This document shows, piece by piece, positions 62,201-64,000 of a DNA stretch of 64,000 bases (position 1 is the stretch's first letter; each line of letters begins with the position of its first letter). A program made the position numbers and the translations under genes. Where the stretch lies: positions 52,808,676-52,872,675 of the forward strand of contig OX377205.1 of the NCBI GenBank assembly GCA_947396885.1, written 5' to 3'. The DNA is from Heligmosomoides polygyrus polygyrus. Its lineage: Eukaryota > Nematoda > Chromadorea > Rhabditida > Heligmosomidae. Below the pieces are notes generated by a model. That model saw nothing but the letters and a program-made list of their open reading frames with translations. It made no database searches and was not told the DNA's origin.

Positions 62201-62861
62201 TAACTGCAGACCAGTTGACCGCACTTCTACGCTCACCTCTTGGAGTTGCAGCAGGATTTACACACTGTTGATCGCTTCCGATCGGTCCAACATTGTTGGC
62301 CATTCGTGTTGCTAGGGTGTCCACCTGATTCTGCAATTGAATAGTTAGATTCCTTAGATCTTCTATCTCCTTATTCTTATCAGTTAGCTGTATTTCGAGT
62401 CTATCTACCTCTGAAATTTTAGCTTTCATTACTGCCGTAACGTCAGGTATTTCGCAGTTTAATTCTTCGGCTAGGTTCTGCATCAGACTACTGTGGTAAC
62501 TCGCAATTGGCAAAACTCTGCGCAATTCTTCCGGAGTTAACGAAATCTCCTTCAAAATCGAAGGAAGAGTCTCGCAGATTGACTGCCTTGTCTTCTCCCT
62601 AGCTATATCAACAGTTCTTCCAACTGTTTCTAGAATGCACTGCTTTTTTTGCGCGCCTAGATGGCGGATCTGATCGTCAAGAATATCATCCAACCGACGG
62701 GCTATGTTATCAAATGCTGCAGTTAACTGCGAATCCATTTGACTCACCTCTGGCTCAGTTGCTGTTGGCAGATTCTGTTCGACAACCATTTGCTCTTCTG
62801 TGTCATCCACAGTGTCCATACTACTGGGGACGTTGCCTCTCGATGAAGTCGAAAAAGTCAT
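56247..62861 (-). CDS. Gypsy 2 Gag-Pol single polyprotein with extra C-terminal domain
   Basis: About 2204 residues from ATG 62861; the frame is open back into the LTR but without an earlier ATG. In order: N-terminal helical Gag (TDKNKEIEDLRNLTIQLQNQ), capsid-like YDGKNSLSDFLRAIEVKY, zinc knuckle CNNCGKHGHGTADC, protease ALIDTGSVVSIVP and LLLGTNVL, RT KKDGSTRLCVDYREVNKVT and VYLDDILIAT, RNase H FIIYTDASRIGVGAVL and DQEALALIFSLKKF, integrase HSGVLGGHFN to CRQC, then GVDLLEMG, LSDRGSEFEN, CPRENGLTERVNGT, and WTGPFRVIEA. The last 430 residues are a non-enzymatic-looking domain (NLIILPVGFERVV, AELIILAGPEND) with an RGG-like tail ending GLSSRGGRRF. Gag and Pol share a frame, unlike Gypsy 1. Confidence 0.93.
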   Translation of the reverse strand: MTFSTSSRGNVPSSMDTVDDTEEQMVVEQNLPTATEPEVSQMDSQLTAAFDNIARRLDDILDDQIRHLGAQKKQCILETVGRTVDIAREKTRQSICETLPSILKEISLTPEELRRVLPIASYHSSLMQNLAEELNCEIPDVTAVMKAKISEVDRLEIQLTDKNKEIEDLRNLTIQLQNQVDTLATRMANNVGPIGSDQQCVNPAATPRGERRSAVNWSAVSQQLLTLNKVKNSNVQVHQPESQWQRDGRRQRQRSTSSVRSNLSSRSSFHASMRSEAFTCSHNTTNKGQTSEHSAESNAMGGMFNAFKEVFKAQSVAEIAKYDGKNSLSDFLRAIEVKYPQTVWSDRDRRDILVNHLVGSARSIYKNLPYSAKHGSFDEIVFALKEARKNPCEKLKLMREWDNIAMRKGESVGDFCCRMEEISRRIHPNGDWDFHVASKLYSSLQHWKDSYHMLAALDAKEGNAYEEVKRVALRLEKTHVIRYEKPEVYSKSNTSHRGPCAENAVVPTHRGKSLRCNNCGKHGHGTADCRSRPFPKRNGADERRQGPNRQQISRTPASGALSTFVDECCGMVRSQNQSVHPKTIAAGKPTLCNASIFGIRVKALIDTGSVVSIVPTMLLKQAKDQGFDLDNEVEMVGSGQENRVFDASGNQMNFLAVINAEVCVDGAGIARTSLHVQKTKDTTLLLGTNVLNALGIHLKFEPSASGSLRNGVHEVEVARAAKRMVIPPGSAAIIEVGSSKPSGERIFWSKDSRINSGVCLLKEGSAEISVANRDNQTWVIKKGEPLGEWSDDSLSDPKSTNIPSGMLDMTEHVVLSKPKRIKALIEIIENNRKLGKLPTKVAEIVIKHSETFAITDSELRQTNLIEHDIDVQGHPPIRQKTRPVPYGVRNKVDAMLQDLRQRKIIEDSNSPWASPIVLVAKKDGSTRLCVDYREVNKVTRKDSYPLPPIDMTLQNLQGKRWFTSLDLASGYWQVPLTEKAKEISAFTTSSGLFQFNVLPFGLTNAPSEFQRLMNTVLGHLIGPEVSVYLDDILIATETEQRHLEVLEETLNAFQKANLKVKPQKCRFLESSLEFLGHVVDKDGIKTDPGKVCKIQSYPKPKNIAQLRTFLGMAGYYRKFILRYAQMAKPLYELTSPKIKFVWGDKQEEAFANLKEALVGAPVLGQPNIEEARNGSRPFIIYTDASRIGVGAVLAQEGDDGFLHPLFFASKPFSSAERNYHVTDQEALALIFSLKKFHYFIFGISTIVRTDHSALTSLFKRTHVSPRVLRWALEIQRYDLQIEHVKGAANCVADALSRGPLDLRSEETQFWIADEKVVCSLQEEHEWLKELREDPDFSDLIVTIESNQTEEVRLPRYQKVLSSADFVINEGKLNLMNEDGSLAIIVPRSHRRDVYNEAHSGVLGGHFNAKKMFSQLKKSVFWPGMRQDIGNWCKTCRQCFLTNNTGKGVPPLRPVNVRRPLQIVGVDLLEMGLTTRGNRYIVTIIDHFTKYLGAYPIADKRAETVAEAIFSNWICGVGMCPEVLLSDRGSEFENAVIAALCEVMGIEQKFTKGYCPRENGLTERVNGTIVRMLKKKTTVPTEWDRILPTIVYAYNASTHRATGESPHFLLYGSDPRYPSAVIPSEHLSPYVVDYDAYKTQLLCGMKIARELITDNAKEYQQKMKREYDERLKTGKSTVFVSGDRVYMKLPAKKAKSSHPKLITDWTGPFRVIEASSNSALITLIGENKEPCRVPFDQLVKVPKEIDDTPVIGKTARRTRGRPKKTKFKNKKNIKCSSIQVLNFRASLSSTTNVDHVDWHCPRKLMYQGVEVECPTAVILQDVIPNAPFGALKFSSPYDLSRLLTILSQSHIPESWRTARLLDRTYDITSPTGLGLAWSFYRQNCIHLTLASVSEAGYVIPDHPSRGNCDPYNLASIADIARRYAETHPWTKSSWTELKPRKNLIILPVGFERVVDCLKTESQKAVVLKKPEEMLPEWFVEDYSSIVLFSLAEFAGTTRWRGAWTLLMQQVARGAELIILAGPENDREWKRSLDMLRDLCEETVAQRPSLRTHIRCLLPYRSQYEMIGAGFRAATYEQGKLFTESAAKRFWASTMAQHSAFISLAPFRRKAHQNAVKRGAGHTPYHQRNTPNYQAQSSAQQGQSQHRGGSRYRGHNNRGGYTARKPLTEMPIHKIGNQMYKLVPIKDSKRNPNPLRGLSSRGGRRF

Positions 62862-62930
62862 TGTATTGCTTCCAATACTATCTATAATAGGCCTAATTAG
62901 TCGATCCGACTTCGCTAGGCTTGGCTCCCA

Positions 62931-63359
62931 TGTGGTTCTAATCGAACTTCTACCTAGGAGTTTCTTGAGGCTGTCTAGTGGTTTTTCTCCCTTCAAGGTT
63001 CCTCGAAGTGGAGACTAACCAAGCCTTATAGACAGGACTTGAGCAACACGAGATTTACACTAAGGTTTTATCCTTAATAACACGTAATAACAAAGATGAC
63101 GTAAGATGACAACGGAAGACAAATGATGAGTGATGATTTTGAGTCTTGGGAGATGATGACCCGGTATTTATGCCTTTTTGTCTGGGCGTGTCCGCCCTTA
63201 CTTGCGCAGGTGAGGCCTGCGGATATATGGCATCTGCGCCTCGTCTCGCCTGCGGATATACAGCACTTGCGGGCTCGTCTCACCTGCGGATACACGTCCG
63301 GCAGCACGGACAGCGTCGTCGCTGTACCGTGAGCAATACCGTATTTAGCTTATACTACA
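62931..63359 (-). repeat. 5' LTR of Gypsy element 2
   Basis: Upstream LTR relative to the minus-strand coding frame. It reads identical to 55779-56207. Confidence 0.9.
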
Positions 63360-63778
63360 ATGAGCGGGAGGTCGGGGGTTCGGTTCTCCTGCGTCGCGGG
63401 AGTTTTGCACTTCAACTGGTTGATTGAAATTTGAGCGGTCTTGACGTCTGCACCATTTTCTCGTGTTCTGCGTGCATTTTTCCAGCTGTATGCGCTGCTG
63501 CAGAACCCAGCTGCGAACTTTCCCTGAGCGAAGAAAGCAGTTTCCGCGCGAGCAGTTTGGATCGCATCCACCCTGGAGTCCCTTCCCTAGCCTGGTTCTG
63601 CGCTCGAAGAGCGAACTCCCCCTGAGCGACGAAAGCATTCTCCACACGAGCAGCTTGGATCGCACCCACCCTTGAGTCCCTTCCTTAACGCTTAAATAGA
63701 GCGGTCATATTGATACAACCGTGCTCGAATGCAAATGTTGCGCCCCGACGCAAAAAATCTATTCCGATCTGATTTTAG

Positions 63779-64000
63779 CGGCCATAGATCCACCCGTTTG
63801 ACGGTCTATATGGCTTGGTTCTTTTTCATTCTCGTTGAAGGATTCGAGCAAAATCTAGAGACTCTTGCAGTCACAGAGAGCAAGACGTTGAAATTTTCTT
63901 TGGTTTTTGATCCCTTTGCACCACCTGTGTCACATTTTCGTGATGGAGCGCGTTTGCATGCCGTCCACGTACAACGACGCAGGACGAGGCATTCCGCGCA
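63779..64000. other. Window end, nothing assigned
   Basis: Begins GCGGCCATAG, matching CTATGGCCGC before TIR copy 1 at 52851, so the terminal match may extend past the called ends. The remaining bases show no gene or repeat I can name. Confidence 0.4.

Larger units (their letters stand above)
55779..63359 (-). mobile_element. Gypsy (Cer1-like) LTR retrotransposon 2, apparently intact
   Basis: Two 429-bp LTRs that read as identical (TG...CA on the plus strand), TSD ATGA at 55775-55778 and 63360-63363, and one uninterrupted gag-pol frame on the minus strand. A primer-binding-site candidate, TGGGAGCCAAGCC, begins directly after the 5' LTR (62930 downward). The expected polypurine tract beside the 3' LTR is poor: the sense strand has CCAGAGGCCCCCCA there. 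Very recent insertion. Confidence 0.93.
55583..63778. mobile_element. TIR element copy 2, split by Gypsy 2
   Basis: CTAAAATCAGATCGGAATAG at 55583 is mirrored at 63759-63778. Removing the Gypsy insertion and one TSD leaves about 611 bp, homologous to copy 1 in reverse. GGCACAGTGGAAGAGGGC (A-box side, 55750-55767) is rejoined to GGTCGGGGGTTCGGTTCTCC (B-box side, 63370-63389), so the Gypsy element landed between the two Pol III boxes. The 63500-63690 part holds two of the 90-bp units. Confidence 0.7.

Noticed and set aside
62862..62996. Gypsy 2 coding start inside the 5' LTR
   Set aside because: The first codon of the extended frame is TTG, not ATG; the first in-frame ATG is at 62861, outside the LTR.

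Overview
The window looks like a draft scaffold from a clade V parasitic nematode, most likely a strongylid/hookworm-type genome. Four things point there. Two exact copies of the 22-nt nematode SL1 spliced leader sit directly upstream of intact ribosomal protein S14 (uS11) reading frames. The transposon mix is nematode-like: RTE-type LINEs ending in (GAA)n, mariner elements, a Penelope-like GIY-YIG element, and Cer1-like Gypsy elements with an extra C-terminal domain. Candidate introns are short (45-75 bp) with TTTTCAG-like acceptors. A 200-base N gap (20713-20912) marks an assembly join. Species assignment is inference.

Layout. 0.5-5.2 kb: a decayed RTE LINE interrupted by a hAT-type element (8-bp TSD), itself interrupted by a mariner-derived foldback (TA TSD). 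5.7-10.3 kb: a large asymmetric foldback with tRNA-like SINE arms, a 42-bp higher-order minisatellite and a (TA)n centre, then a 600-bp near-perfect foldback and a 105-bp tandem repeat. 10.8-14.8 kb: a candidate spliced host gene on the minus strand, several MITEs and duplicated exon-like fragments. 14.9-15.9 kb: a very GC-rich 123-bp repeat and nested hairpins. 17.5-23.4 kb: a roughly 2.2-kb inverted duplication, each arm holding an RPS14 retrocopy with its spliced leader, head to tail with an RTE LINE; the right arm continues into a nearly full LINE to 24.7 kb. 25.3-32.6 kb: a 128-bp satellite, a hAT element with a nested SINE and MITE, a Penelope-like remnant split by a mariner with a lost catalytic Asp, and a deleted GC-rich mariner. 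33.05-41.1 kb: an apparently intact Gypsy element (+) with LTRs that read as identical. 41-49 kb: satellite and Penelope fragments, a tRNA-like element, a candidate FLYWCH-like gene remnant, MITEs and G-rich degenerate repeats. 52.2 kb: first coding exon of a puromycin-sensitive (M1) aminopeptidase, the clearest ordinary host gene; the rest of it was not found. 52.8-63.8 kb: two copies of a TIR element carrying a tRNA-like Pol III module, the second split by another Gypsy element (-) with LTRs that read as identical and one open gag-pol frame.

Few of these sequences work together as host pathways. The window is mainly a record of nested transposition. The two Gypsy elements look young and potentially autonomous. 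Most LINE, mariner, hAT and Penelope copies are broken. The items most worth following are the SL1-bearing RPS14 retrocopies in an inverted duplication, the shared extra C-terminal domain of both Gypsy polyproteins, and the TIR element with an internal tRNA-like promoter.
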